In this document: positions 7,343-14,791 of the stretch, one piece after another
Layout: every line of letters begins with the position of its first letter
How positions within the stretch are numbered: the first letter of the stretch is position 1
From: an uncultured Clostridia bacterium
Lineage (GTDB): Bacteria > Bacillota > Clostridia > Christensenellales > Borkfalkiaceae
Assembly (NCBI GenBank): GCA_934272745.1
Contig: CAKQSI010000043.1
Coordinates: 1 to 18,801 of the forward strand
Direction: 5' to 3'
DNA: 18,801 nucleotides
Notes under the pieces: generated by a model
What the model was told of the DNA's origin: nothing
Seen by the model: the letters and a program-made list of their open reading frames with translations, nothing else
Databases searched by the model: none
Program-made: the position numbers and the translations under genes

Positions 7343-7888
7343 GTCCTCTTCTTCCGCCGTTCGCGCGCCGTACCCCGCGCGGAAAAGCGCTTTTACCAGC
7401 ACGGGCGCCAGAACCCCGTACAGCACCGCCACGATCACGCTGCAAAGCACTCTCCAGGGCAGCATGGCAAGCACCGCGACCGAATAGTGCCAGATCAGCC
7501 CGTCGAGGTAGGTGATCACCGTGTTCAGTCCCGTAACGATTAAAGAACTGATAATGACGTAAACCAGCGTTTCGGTATTTTTCATATCGAAGCGCTTTTT
7601 CTTTGCAATCAGTCCCAGAAACAAGCCGCGGACGACCGCCGGAACCATCCAAAGCGCCGTGGTGTACCCCACGCCGTAATAATATACCTGATAGAAAAAC
7701 GCGCCCAAGCCCCCTACGATCACGCCGTCCGCGGGTCCGAAGCAAAGCGCGGCTAAAACGATGGGCAGCGCGTCCAGCGTAAAGCGGAACGCGTTCGACA
7801 CGTTGATCGAACAAAACGCGGCGAGAACGAAATACATGGCGACGAGCACCGCGTCGTACGCCAGCCGTCTGGTGGTAAATTTCTGCAT
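7205..7888 (-). CDS. folT: ECF-type vitamin transporter S component, probably folate (FolT)
   Basis: The substrate-binding S component of an energy-coupling-factor transporter, expected to bind folate in the membrane and use the shared EcfA-EcfT module, which is not in this window. From ATG 7888 it is 227 residues. The first part (about 1-175) has the FolT/ECF layout: RRLAYDAVLVAMYFVLAAF, FRFTLDALPIVLAALCFGP, a loop with YYYGVGY, then three more helices. The start is chosen because TAGGAG stands seven bases before it; upstream in-frame codons lie inside the leader hairpin. The strongest support for folate is the THF riboswitch at 7961-8055. The last 50 or so residues form a Glu/Asp/Gly-rich tail that FolT does not normally have, and the final 138 bases are antisense to the last helix of the flippase gene. 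Confidence 0.87.
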   Translation of the reverse strand: MQKFTTRRLAYDAVLVAMYFVLAAFCSINVSNAFRFTLDALPIVLAALCFGPADGVIVGGLGAFFYQVYYYGVGYTTALWMVPAVVRGLFLGLIAKKKRFDMKNTETLVYVIISSLIVTGLNTVITYLDGLIWHYSVAVLAMLPWRVLCSVIVAVLYGVLAPVLVKALFRAGYGARTAEEEDSDGGAFPLAEGGEADGAERCEQHDLKDESRGDCKAHSEETGQGGR

Positions 7889-7894
7889 AAAAAA

Positions 7895-7920
7895 ACTCCT
7901 ACTAATGGTATTAGCAGAGT
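7895..7920 (-). promoter_or_regulatory. Hairpin sequestering the folT ribosome site
   Basis: On the minus strand ACTCTGCTAAT pairs with ATTAGTAGGAGT across an ACC loop. The stem has 11 pairs, with one bulge and one G-U pair. The 3' arm contains the AGGAG ribosome site of folT. With the riboswitch upstream, this is the probable expression platform, acting on translation. Confidence 0.7.
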
Positions 7921-7960
7921 TCCGGACAGAAAACATTATGCACGCTATAACATTTTACAT

Positions 7961-8055
7961 TCGGATGCGCCGAAAAATCGCAAGGGACAAGCCCTTTTCG
8001 TACACAGTCAACATCCCGTTCTGTGTCACTTAACGCTTTTCGTACTACTCTTGCG
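7961..8055 (-). ncRNA. Tetrahydrofolate (THF) riboswitch
   Basis: A cis-regulatory RNA that binds tetrahydrofolate and lowers folate-transporter expression. Conserved pieces in order on the minus strand are AGAGTAG (8051-8045), P2 CGAAAA (8042-8037) pairing with TTTTCG (7976-7971), and the conserved GCGTTAAGTG (8036-8027). P3 is ACACAG/CTGTGT (8026-8021 with 8007-8002), with GGGATG (8017-8012) in its loop. ACGAA follows, then the P4 hairpin AAGGG/CCCTT, and finally GCATCC (7968-7963), the strand that pairs with the GGGATG loop in the known pseudoknot. P1 is weak or absent: the CGCAAG at the 5' end can instead pair with CTTGCG near 7984-7979, which may be the competing fold. Transcription is predicted to begin at about 8054-8055, right at the aptamer. 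Confidence 0.9.
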
Positions 8056-8060
8056 GGGGA

Positions 8061-8089
8061 AGTATAGCACTTGCAACCGAGAAAAGCAA
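8061..8089 (-). promoter_or_regulatory. Sigma-A-type promoter for folT and its riboswitch
   Basis: On the minus strand TTGCTT (8089-8084), a 17-base spacer and TATACT (8066-8061). The start point falls at the first bases of the THF aptamer. It also lies only 45 bases from the divergent DUF421 start. Confidence 0.75.
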
Positions 8090-8133
8090 GCGGATTTCAC
8101 ATACTTTTTCGCTTTTGGAAAAATACTACGGAT

Positions 8134-8832
8134 ATGCTGATCATTTTTCTCCGCGCGACGATACTTTTCATCGTGCTGCTTGTGGTATTAAGAATGATGG
8201 GAAAGCGGCAGATCGGCGAAATGCAGCCTTTTGAACTGGTCATTACCCTGCTGATCGCGGAACTCGCCTGCATTCCCATGTCGGACATTTCCGTGCCGCT
8301 GCTTTACGGCGTGGTGTCGATTCTCGCGCTGTTCATTCTGCACCAGATCATTTCTCTGGCGGAAAACTTCGGCAACTTTTTCAAGCGCGCCGTCAGCGGA
8401 AAACCCTCCCTCGTCATCGGCAAAGACGGCATCGACTACGAGGAGTTGAAAAGAAACGATCTGGACGTGAGCGACGTAATGGAATCGCTGCGCGGTCTGG
8501 GATATTTTTCGCTTGCGGACGTTTCCTACGCCATTTTGGAAGCGGGCGGAAAGTTTTCCGCGCTGCCCGCAAAGACCTGCGTTTCCGCCCCGGAAAACGG
8601 CGAACCCGCCCTTTCCATGCTTTTGGTTGCGGACGGAAAACTCAACCATAAAAATCTCGATTTATTGCACCTTAACCGCGCGTTCGTGGAAGATATCCTT
8701 TCTTCCCACGGGGGAATAAAACTGAAAAACGTGCTTGCGCTGACCGTAGACTGCAACGGCAGTTGTTATCTGCAGGAAAAGCGCCGCCCGTACCGCCTGT
8801 TCCACGCGGACGTGAAGGAGGCAACGTGGTAA
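8134..8832 (+). CDS. DUF421 (YetF-like) membrane protein
   Basis: A 232-residue protein of the DUF421/YetF family, membrane proteins of Firmicutes whose relatives YetF and YdfS are found in Bacillus spore membranes; the biochemical role is not settled. Three N-terminal helices (about 2-20, 35-50, 55-76) surround the family signature RMMGKRQIGEMQPFELVI (about 20-37). A cytoplasmic alpha/beta part follows with KPSLVIGKDGIDYEEL, then DVMESLRGLGYFSLADV and AILEAGGKFSALP, all typical. ATG 8134 is chosen because it begins the first helix. The upstream TTG start adds 21 residues that overlap the folT promoter. Its ribosome site is weak. It overlaps the next gene by seven bases. Confidence 0.9.
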   Translation: MLIIFLRATILFIVLLVVLRMMGKRQIGEMQPFELVITLLIAELACIPMSDISVPLLYGVVSILALFILHQIISLAENFGNFFKRAVSGKPSLVIGKDGIDYEELKRNDLDVSDVMESLRGLGYFSLADVSYAILEAGGKFSALPAKTCVSAPENGEPALSMLLVADGKLNHKNLDLLHLNRAFVEDILSSHGGIKLKNVLALTVDCNGSCYLQEKRRPYRLFHADVKEATW

Positions 8833-9203
8833 AAAACCTGATCTCTCTTCTTGCCGCAATCGCCGTTTTAGCGGGTCTGGGCGCCGCAGAACGCATCTAT
8901 CTCGACCGCGCCTTTTCGGACGTCCAGACCCAACTTTCCGCCCTGTACGACAAAACCGTTGACCGGACCGCCACCGAAGAAGACGGCATGGCGCTGCAGG
9001 CGCTGTGGAACAAAGAAAAACGCGCGCTGCACATTTTTATTCCGCACGCCGATATCCGCGAAATGGATCTCTGGATTTCGGAAAGCGTCTACTATCTTGC
9101 CGGGCGCGATTTTAAAGAAGCGCGCGCCAAACTGGAAGTTTTAATCGACTACGCCGCCACCGTCCCCGACAACTATCGCTTTAAAATCGAAAATCTGCTG
9201 TAA
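8826..9203 (+). CDS. DUF4363 family protein
   Basis: A 125-residue protein of the DUF4363 family, which in Clostridia and Bacilli commonly follows a DUF421 gene. It has an N-terminal signal or anchor helix (residues 4-20, LISLLAAIAVLAGLGAA) and then an alpha-helical extracytoplasmic part with the conserved Trp (LWNKEKRALHIFIPH), the DLWISESVYYLA helix and a final helix ending KIENLL. The start is GTG 8826, with AGGAGG four bases ahead. This start overlaps the DUF421 stop by seven bases (GTGGTAA), so the two are probably translationally coupled and their products likely work together. Confidence 0.88.
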   Translation: MVKNLISLLAAIAVLAGLGAAERIYLDRAFSDVQTQLSALYDKTVDRTATEEDGMALQALWNKEKRALHIFIPHADIREMDLWISESVYYLAGRDFKEARAKLEVLIDYAATVPDNYRFKIENLL

Positions 9204-9644
9204 TGTAAGAGGGCTTTCCTTGCCGTGCCCGCCGATTAAAAACGGGAAGAACCTATTAAAAACGAAAAGAACGAATGCCCGCTGAAATTTCCGTAAACAG
9301 ACCGTTCCTTCCATAAAGCGGCAAAGATATAAAAGCGCCCCGGGGCAGTTCCTGCCCCGGGACGCGATACTTTCATCAAAATAATTCGCCAGTGAAAGCG
9401 CTCGGCTAAAAACCGGAAACGCTTTAAAGAACCGGACCGTCCGAAAAGTCCGAAACGTTTCGCAAGACCGAGGACATCCGGCAAAAACCCGTACGCCCCG
9501 AAAAATCCGCACCGTGCGACAAAATCCTATACCCTAGCGAAAAACTCCGCAAAGCCGAACCGCGCAGCAAAAATTTCTGCGCCTCCGGAAAAGACGTCGC
9601 CGCCGAAAAGCGCCGGATTCCGCCCGTCCGTCATACAAGAAACC
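9204..9644. other. Gene-free spacer with a GC hairpin and spaced A tracts
   Basis: No gene is supported; the open minus-strand frames here lack ribosome sites and family features. It contains the hairpin at 9338-9361. From 9408 to 9573 there is a series of A4-A5 tracts set in CG-rich sequence (9408, 9444, 9483, 9501, 9521, 9540, 9569). Neighbours converge here, so the hairpin may end one or both transcripts. Confidence 0.5.
9338..9361 (-). terminator. GC-rich hairpin, possible terminator between convergent genes
   Basis: CCCGGGGCAG (9339-9348), a three-base loop, and CTGCCCCGGG (9352-9361) form a perfect ten-pair stem. On the minus strand GCGCTTTTATAT follows, a fair U tract, although it lies about 280 bases past the lipoprotein stop. 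On the plus strand there is no U tract after the stem. Confidence 0.45.
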
Positions 9645-11054
9645 TTACTTTTCTTCGGCTTCCTGTTCTTCCTTGATCTTTTCTTCGGCGGTCTTTTTAT
9701 CGGCTTCGGTGTACTTGCCGACCAGTTCGCCCTTGATCTCTTCCGCGGTCAGATCGGCGCGGAAAATGTAGTGCAGACCGTAGGTGCTGTCGCCGTAGTA
9801 GATGTCGTTGCCGACAAATTCGGGCTTATACCAGGAGGTATTGTAGTAGTTTTCGGTGATGACTTTCAGGTCTTTCGCCGCAACGTCGCGATCGGTCAGA
9901 GCCGCGCGCACAAAATCGTCGCCCGTGGAGAAGTAAACGTAGCCGCCTTCGATCGAAACCAGCGTCGTCGTGGTGCTGGTGGTGATGCGCACGGGCAGAT
10001 CCTCGCCGTATTGCTGCAGCATCAGACCGTAAGTGGTGTCGGAATAAACGTAGCCGACGGGCTTACCCGCGTCGTCAAATCCCGCGAACAGCGAGGACGA
10101 GAAGTTGGCGTCTTTCGCGCTCAGTTTGAACGCCTTTTCTTCGGCGTTCTTCACGGCGTCCGCCGTAACGTCGGTATCTTTCAGGACGTAGCCGCCGCGG
10201 AAAGTGGTGTTATCTACGTAAGAAGCGGTGTAAATCAAAGCGCCTTTCATGTGCGATTTGAGGGTGAACACCAGACCGGTAGAAGACGCCGCTTCACCGT
10301 TCACGGTCTTGGGAACGCCGCTTAAAACTTCGACGGGATCACCGCCCTTAAAGGACAGTTTATACGCTTTGTTATAACTTGCCGTGACGTCGTTGTCCTT
10401 GTCCAGATCGACCAGTTTGGTGTAGTACACGCTGTCGTATCCTTCGTCCGTAGAGAAGGTATAACCCGAAACGGCTTCTGCAATGACGGTGGATTTTTTG
10501 GTATCGAAGTTGTACGAAACGAGGTTTTTGCTGCTCGATTCGTAGTACGCGAGATACACGGTGCCGTCAATTTCCGCATAGCGGTAGGGCGTCGCGTTGG
10601 AAGAAGTGTACAGCGCGGTTTCGGTCGCCGTACCGTCCAGTTTCGTGCGGCAGAAGTCGAGATAGGAAGACTGCACTTCGCCGTTTTTATCCTTGTTGGC
10701 GTTGGGGGTAGCGTAGTAGATCCATTCCCCGAAAATATAGATGCCCGCGGTCTTGTCCCCCGCGACGACAGCCTTGGGAACGACCACTTTGGCTTCCGCC
10801 TTCAGATCGTTTTTATCGGCAACGACGATTGCGCCCTGCACGGGAGTACCGAAGGTGTTGTCCACCGTCGAATCGGCAACGCCGTTGATGAAATAAATAT
10901 AATTGCCTTTTTCTACCAGAAAACCGCCGTTGTTTTTAACGGGATCGTCTTTGGATGCGCCGGGAACGGGTCCCCACTTGGTGCTTGCGCAGCCCGCAAA
11001 CGCGAGCATTGCCATCGTCAGAACGGCGATCGCGGTCAATACTTTCTTTGCCAT
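9645..11054 (-). CDS. Lipoprotein with DUF5050-like beta-propeller repeats
   Basis: A 469-residue exported lipoprotein. The signal MAKKVLTAIAVLTMAMLAFAGC puts the lipidated Cys at 22. The mature part carries repeated short beta segments of the kind G-x-x-I/V-Y-Y/F (NYIYFINGV, GEWIYYAT, GTVYLAYYE, DSVYYTKL, GYVYFSTG, NDIYYGDS). These recall DUF5050 and related beta-propeller proteins of Clostridia, some of which are surface or sensory components. The C-terminus is a Lys/Glu-rich helix (EADKKTAEEKIKEEQEAEEK). The start is ATG 11054, with AAGGAG six bases upstream; a longer reading to 11177 would run through the promoter. No partner gene adjoins it. The lipoprotein assignment is firm, the fold moderate and the function unknown. 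Confidence 0.85.
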   Translation of the reverse strand: MAKKVLTAIAVLTMAMLAFAGCASTKWGPVPGASKDDPVKNNGGFLVEKGNYIYFINGVADSTVDNTFGTPVQGAIVVADKNDLKAEAKVVVPKAVVAGDKTAGIYIFGEWIYYATPNANKDKNGEVQSSYLDFCRTKLDGTATETALYTSSNATPYRYAEIDGTVYLAYYESSSKNLVSYNFDTKKSTVIAEAVSGYTFSTDEGYDSVYYTKLVDLDKDNDVTASYNKAYKLSFKGGDPVEVLSGVPKTVNGEAASSTGLVFTLKSHMKGALIYTASYVDNTTFRGGYVLKDTDVTADAVKNAEEKAFKLSAKDANFSSSLFAGFDDAGKPVGYVYSDTTYGLMLQQYGEDLPVRITTSTTTTLVSIEGGYVYFSTGDDFVRAALTDRDVAAKDLKVITENYYNTSWYKPEFVGNDIYYGDSTYGLHYIFRADLTAEEIKGELVGKYTEADKKTAEEKIKEEQEAEEK

Positions 11055-11069
11055 GAAAAACTCCTTATC

Positions 11070-11093
11070 TTTTTCTCCCGCCCGGAAGAAAAA
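11070..11093 (-). other. Leader hairpin just upstream of the lipoprotein ribosome site
   Basis: On the minus strand a purine-poor arm (TTTTTTCTTCC) pairs with GGGAGAAAAA across a four-base GGGC loop. The stem has about ten pairs, one of them G-U. It ends a few bases before the AAGGAG site, leaving that site free, so it may stabilise the message. Confidence 0.45.
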
Positions 11094-11148
11094 AACACAA
11101 TCGCTTCTGTTTTTCCCCAAACGGGCATAAGAATCAATATACTGTCTT

Positions 11149-11177
11149 ATTATATAACAGAACGCAAAATTTAGCAA
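11149..11177 (-). promoter_or_regulatory. Sigma-A-type promoter for the DUF5050-like lipoprotein
   Basis: On the minus strand TTGCTA (11177-11172), a 17-base spacer, and a consensus TATAAT (11154-11149). The leader is about 88 bases long. Confidence 0.75.
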
Positions 11178-11216
11178 TAGAATTTACGGATTTTTTTTAT
11201 TTTTGCGGAGGAAAAA

Positions 11217-11954
11217 ATGCAAAACACCGACTTCGGCGCCCTTTTCGGGCAATTAAAACGGCTGTTTACTCCGGCAAACGACGAAAAGACGGACGCGGCG
11301 GCACAAAATATGGCGGATACTTCCCCTTCCGCGCCCCCTTCGCAAGGGGATCCGGACAGAAAAGCCGCCGGCGGCGTGCAGCAAAACCCCGCGGGCGGCA
11401 CTGCGCCCTTTTCCCCTGCGGAACCCTTCACCGTCAAGGCGGAAGCCTTTTTTATGAGTCACGACAAAATTTCCCGCAGAATCGACGAGAGGGCAAGACA
11501 AGCCGCGGGCGAACCGCCGAAAACGACGATTCTCGAACCCAAGCCGCCGGCAAAAGTCCCGGCGCCCGCAAACGAGGCGAAGAGGCTGCAAACCGCGGCT
11601 GCCGGACTTCTGACCGCCGCCCGCGTGCAGAATCCGGACGAAAGAGCCGCGACAACCGCCCGGCAACCCGCGGCGGACAAAACCCTGCTATCCGCAGCGA
11701 ACAAAACCGCGACCGCCGCCGGCAAGCCGGAGTACGCGCAATCGCCCATACCCGCCGCCGCGGCAACAAACCGGACTTTTCGACCGTCAATGCAAGCCGC
11801 CCCGGCGCCCGGAACAGCCGAGCGGGCGGAAAAACGAACAAAGCCGCGGTCGGAAAGCGCGCCCGACTATTTTGCCCTGCCCCTTTTCCCGCCCTCTTTT
11901 CCGGAAGCCCCAACCGCACAAGACGACGCGGCGCCCCCGCAAAGCGAGGAATAA
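11217..11954 (+). CDS. Unrecognised Ala/Pro-rich, mostly disordered protein
   Basis: A 245-residue protein that I do not recognise. The start is well supported by GCGGAGG five bases before ATG 11217. It has no signal peptide and no membrane helix, so it should be cytoplasmic. The N-terminus (DFGALFGQLKRLFTPA) could form an amphipathic helix, and a second helical stretch (KAEAFFMSHDKISRRIDERARQAA) lies around 72-96. The rest is Ala/Pro/Thr/Lys-rich, low in complexity and probably unfolded, ending in an acidic tail (PTAQDDAAPPQSEE). It has its own 5' region, divergent from the lipoprotein at 9645-11054, and a hairpin terminator 227 bases downstream. Such proteins evolve fast; it may be specific to this lineage. 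Confidence 0.65.
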   Translation: MQNTDFGALFGQLKRLFTPANDEKTDAAAQNMADTSPSAPPSQGDPDRKAAGGVQQNPAGGTAPFSPAEPFTVKAEAFFMSHDKISRRIDERARQAAGEPPKTTILEPKPPAKVPAPANEAKRLQTAAAGLLTAARVQNPDERAATTARQPAADKTLLSAANKTATAAGKPEYAQSPIPAAAATNRTFRPSMQAAPAPGTAERAEKRTKPRSESAPDYFALPLFPPSFPEAPTAQDDAAPPQSEE

Positions 11955-12180
11955 ACTGCCGGGTAGTCCGGTTGAATTAAGGGATATTGCCGGGCAAGCC
12001 GGGTCGCGCTAAGTTTTGAGCCGGTCTTAAAAACGAGATATCGTAACGAAATATAAAAACGAGATATAAAAACGGGGTCCTTCGATAAAATACTACAAAA
12101 AGATAAAAACCGCAATATTGAATTATCGGGATTTCATTCGCCATTTCTGACGAAATTATGAGATATCAATATAAAAGACA
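11955..12180. other. AT-rich spacer with short direct repeats
   Basis: No gene is seen. AAAAACGAGATAT occurs at 12029-12041 and 12055-12067, a period of 26, with a partial third copy (AAAAACGGGG) directly after it. The spacer ends at the bidirectional terminator. Confidence 0.5.
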
Positions 12181-12224
12181 GGCGCGCCCGCGGCAATCTT
12201 GCCGCGGGCGCGCCCTTTTATTTT
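12174..12224. terminator. Bidirectional rho-independent terminator
   Basis: A 14-pair stem, GGCGCGCCCGCGGC (12181-12194) with its complement (12201-12214), closes a six-base AATCTT loop. CTTTTATTTTC follows on the plus strand and TGTCTTTTATA on the minus strand. It can therefore end both the 11217-11954 transcript and the convergent ABC transporter transcript. Confidence 0.85.
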
Positions 12225-12288
12225 CAACTTTCTATAAGTGCCGCGCTTTAAACGCAAAGCCGTTTTCTATCAACGCCAAACCTTTCGG

Positions 12289-14619
12289 TTATTCCGCAAA
12301 CTTCAGCGCTTCGACCATGTTGATCTTGCGGTTCTTGCGCGCGACGAAGAAACTGACGATCAAAGAAACGCCCAGCGTCAGCAGAATGCTGACCGAGTAA
12401 GTAAGCGGACCCAGCACCAGTTTCAGTTCGTATTCCGAAGCCAAGGTGACGATCAGCACCTGCAACACGCCCACCCCGCAGGGAAGCCCCAAAAGGACGC
12501 CCAGAACGCTCAGCCACAGGTTCTGCCCGATGAGTAGCCCCGCGATCTTGCGGTTATCGAAGCCCACGACCTTCAACGTCGCCATCTCGCGCGAGCGTTC
12601 GATATAACTCATCACGCCGAGGTTATACAGCACCACCACGCCGAGGACGAGCGCCGCCACGATCAGAAGAAGCACCATCAGGTTCATGATCTCCATAAAA
12701 CTGTCGTAGGTGTCCAGAATCTGCTGTTTTTCCTGCATGGCGGAAACCAAACCCGCGCTTCCCGCAGGGAGAAGCGCCGACGTTTCTTCCGCGTTCTTCG
12801 GCGAATAGACCGCGCCGATCTGGTACGGAATGCCCGCCTCGCCGTAACTATCCGCATATTTGTCGGTCACAACGATGTTTTCCACCATGGTGGAACGCAG
12901 AATGCCGACGACCGGCAGGCGGTAGGTCCGGTCGGAACCGTAGGGCGAAAACTCGATGACGTCCCCCACTTTATAGCGGTCGGCAAGCCGCAGGCAGATA
13001 TACGCGCCCTCGTCCGATAAAGTCACACGGTCGTTTTTCTTGTTTAAAAACCGCACCATGTCGTTTTCCACGTGCCAGACTTCGAGGACGACGGTCTTGC
13101 CGTCCGCCTTGCCGGAAACGGAGGCGTTCCAGTCGCCGCCCACGGCGGTTGCCATGGAAGCGGCTTGCACATTCTGCGCCTTTTCGGAAAGGACGATTTT
13201 GGTTTCGTAATGGTTGACTTCGTCCCCGATGACGTCCATAAAACCGCCCATGGTGTCTTTCATTCCCAGTCCGCCGACGATCAGGATCATACAGCCGATC
13301 ACGCCGAACAGCGTCATGAACGAACGCGCTTTGTGCCGCATGCAGTCGCGCAGGTTCCATCGCGTGCCGAAGGACATTTTGTTGAACGCTTTGGTCTTTT
13401 CGATGAGCATGGGGCGCATCTTTTTGGGTGCATACGGACGGAGCGCGTCCGCAGCCGACCCTTTCATCATTTTCTTGACCGAAAGGAAACTGATCCCCGT
13501 CATAAACAGCACGGTTAAAATTCCTACCGGAATACAGAAGCCGGGCATGTACAACTTCCATTCGGGCATATCGAAATAAGTACCCATGGTGCCGTGCGGG
13601 TTCATCACCAGGTAGGCGATCAGATAACCGATCCCCGTCCCCAAAAGAAGACCCAAGACGCCGATAAACAAGCCGTAACCGGAGTAGTGCGCCAGAATTT
13701 TGCCGTTCTGGAAGCCCAGCGCTTTCAGCGTGCCGATCTGCGTTTTTTCGCTGGCGGCGATACGGTGCATGGTGGTGACCATGGTGAGAACGGCGATTAA
13801 AAGGAACATCACGGGCAGAATGGCGCCCATGGACTTGCCTTCCTCGATCTCGCTCTGCGCGGCGGAATAAGAAGCGGTTTCTTCTTTCCCGAGCAGCAGC
13901 GCGTTGAAACCCAGCGCGCGTTCGGTCATTTCCTCCAGTTTTTCTTTCGACCGTTCGGACTGGAAACAGATATAAGGATACGGCACGGTGAGGTTGGTGC
14001 CGTGCGCCTCGTTGAACGCGGAAAGTGCGTTTTCGATCGTGACGGGGGAAACGAACGCGAATCCGAAAGCGGAAGCGTCCGGCATCAGTTGCGTTTCGCC
14101 CGAGGTGCAGACGAGGTATTCGCCGCTTTTTCCAAGACCCATGACCGGCGCTTCTATGGTCAAGCCGTTATAGACCACCGCCAGCGTGTCGCCCACTTTG
14201 ATATTATTTTCTTCCGCGTACTTGTCCCACAGCCAGAACCCGGGGAAGTTTTCGCAGTATTCCTGACCGGAAGTCAGGTAAAATCCTTTGACGAAGCCGC
14301 CCTCTTCGCACCACAGCGAAAGGCTGTTTTTGCTGTCTTTGACGCCGACGCTGACCTTTAACACGCGGTGCGCGAACACGCCGTAGGATTCCATATCGTG
14401 GATATTCTGCACGTCTTCTGCCGAAAATCCCCGTTCGCTGACCAGCCGCCACTGGAAATAATCGGTCTTTGTGAAAAAGTTATCAGTGTTTTTTTTGATG
14501 CTGTACCATTCCATATGGAAGCCGATAAACACACCGATCCCGATCGCGACCATGACGATCATGGAAATGAACTGCGCTTTATATTTCCATGCCGTCCGGA
14601 ATAATTTTTTAAGTAACAT
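12289..14619 (-). CDS. FtsX-type ABC transporter permease, two-module
   Basis: A 776-residue permease of the MacB/FtsX type with two FtsX modules in one chain, encoded downstream of its ATPase. Predicted layout: helix 1 (about 17-37), a large extracellular domain (about 38-260), helices 2-4 (263-285, 311-338, 356-380), then helix 5 (430-451), a second extracellular domain (about 452-640) and helices 6-8 (643-670, 695-721, 737-760). The FtsX core motifs appear twice, as EKTQIGTLKALGF and as SREMATLKVVGF, each a coupling segment that contacts the ATPase. Such transporters work by mechanotransmission and serve in export of peptides or lipoproteins, in resistance, or in activation of wall enzymes; which applies here is unknown. 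AGGAGC lies eight bases before ATG 14619. The end is 75 bases from a strong terminator. Confidence 0.92.
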   Translation of the reverse strand: MLLKKLFRTAWKYKAQFISMIVMVAIGIGVFIGFHMEWYSIKKNTDNFFTKTDYFQWRLVSERGFSAEDVQNIHDMESYGVFAHRVLKVSVGVKDSKNSLSLWCEEGGFVKGFYLTSGQEYCENFPGFWLWDKYAEENNIKVGDTLAVVYNGLTIEAPVMGLGKSGEYLVCTSGETQLMPDASAFGFAFVSPVTIENALSAFNEAHGTNLTVPYPYICFQSERSKEKLEEMTERALGFNALLLGKEETASYSAAQSEIEEGKSMGAILPVMFLLIAVLTMVTTMHRIAASEKTQIGTLKALGFQNGKILAHYSGYGLFIGVLGLLLGTGIGYLIAYLVMNPHGTMGTYFDMPEWKLYMPGFCIPVGILTVLFMTGISFLSVKKMMKGSAADALRPYAPKKMRPMLIEKTKAFNKMSFGTRWNLRDCMRHKARSFMTLFGVIGCMILIVGGLGMKDTMGGFMDVIGDEVNHYETKIVLSEKAQNVQAASMATAVGGDWNASVSGKADGKTVVLEVWHVENDMVRFLNKKNDRVTLSDEGAYICLRLADRYKVGDVIEFSPYGSDRTYRLPVVGILRSTMVENIVVTDKYADSYGEAGIPYQIGAVYSPKNAEETSALLPAGSAGLVSAMQEKQQILDTYDSFMEIMNLMVLLLIVAALVLGVVVLYNLGVMSYIERSREMATLKVVGFDNRKIAGLLIGQNLWLSVLGVLLGLPCGVGVLQVLIVTLASEYELKLVLGPLTYSVSILLTLGVSLIVSFFVARKNRKINMVEALKFAE

Positions 14620-14666
14620 AATTTTTTGCTCCTGCTGTCTTTACGGACTGATTTTGCTTTGTTTGC

Positions 14667-14735
14667 TGCCCGTTTTATTTGCGGGCTTGCCCTTTTCCCC
14701 TTACCGGGCGCCCGGCGCTTTTTGCGGGGCGCCCG
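14667..14735 (-). other. Intercistronic hairpins between ATPase and permease genes
   Basis: The 172-base gap between the two transporter genes holds CGGGCGCCC (14705-14713) and GGGCGCCCG (14727-14735), a nine-pair stem with three more inner pairs. A smaller GCCCG/CGGGC stem lies beside it. There is no U tract on the minus strand, so they are not terminators for the operon. They may protect or separate the two messages. Confidence 0.5.
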
Positions 14736-14791
14736 TTTTCTTTGTCGGTTGCCCGTGCTGCCGGTCGCTTTTGGGTTCGCCCGATCGCCGG

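Noticed and set aside
14705..14735. Terminator between the ATPase and permease genes
   Set aside because: The U tract lies on the plus strand only. For the minus-strand operon no U run follows the stem, so it was recorded as an intercistronic hairpin.
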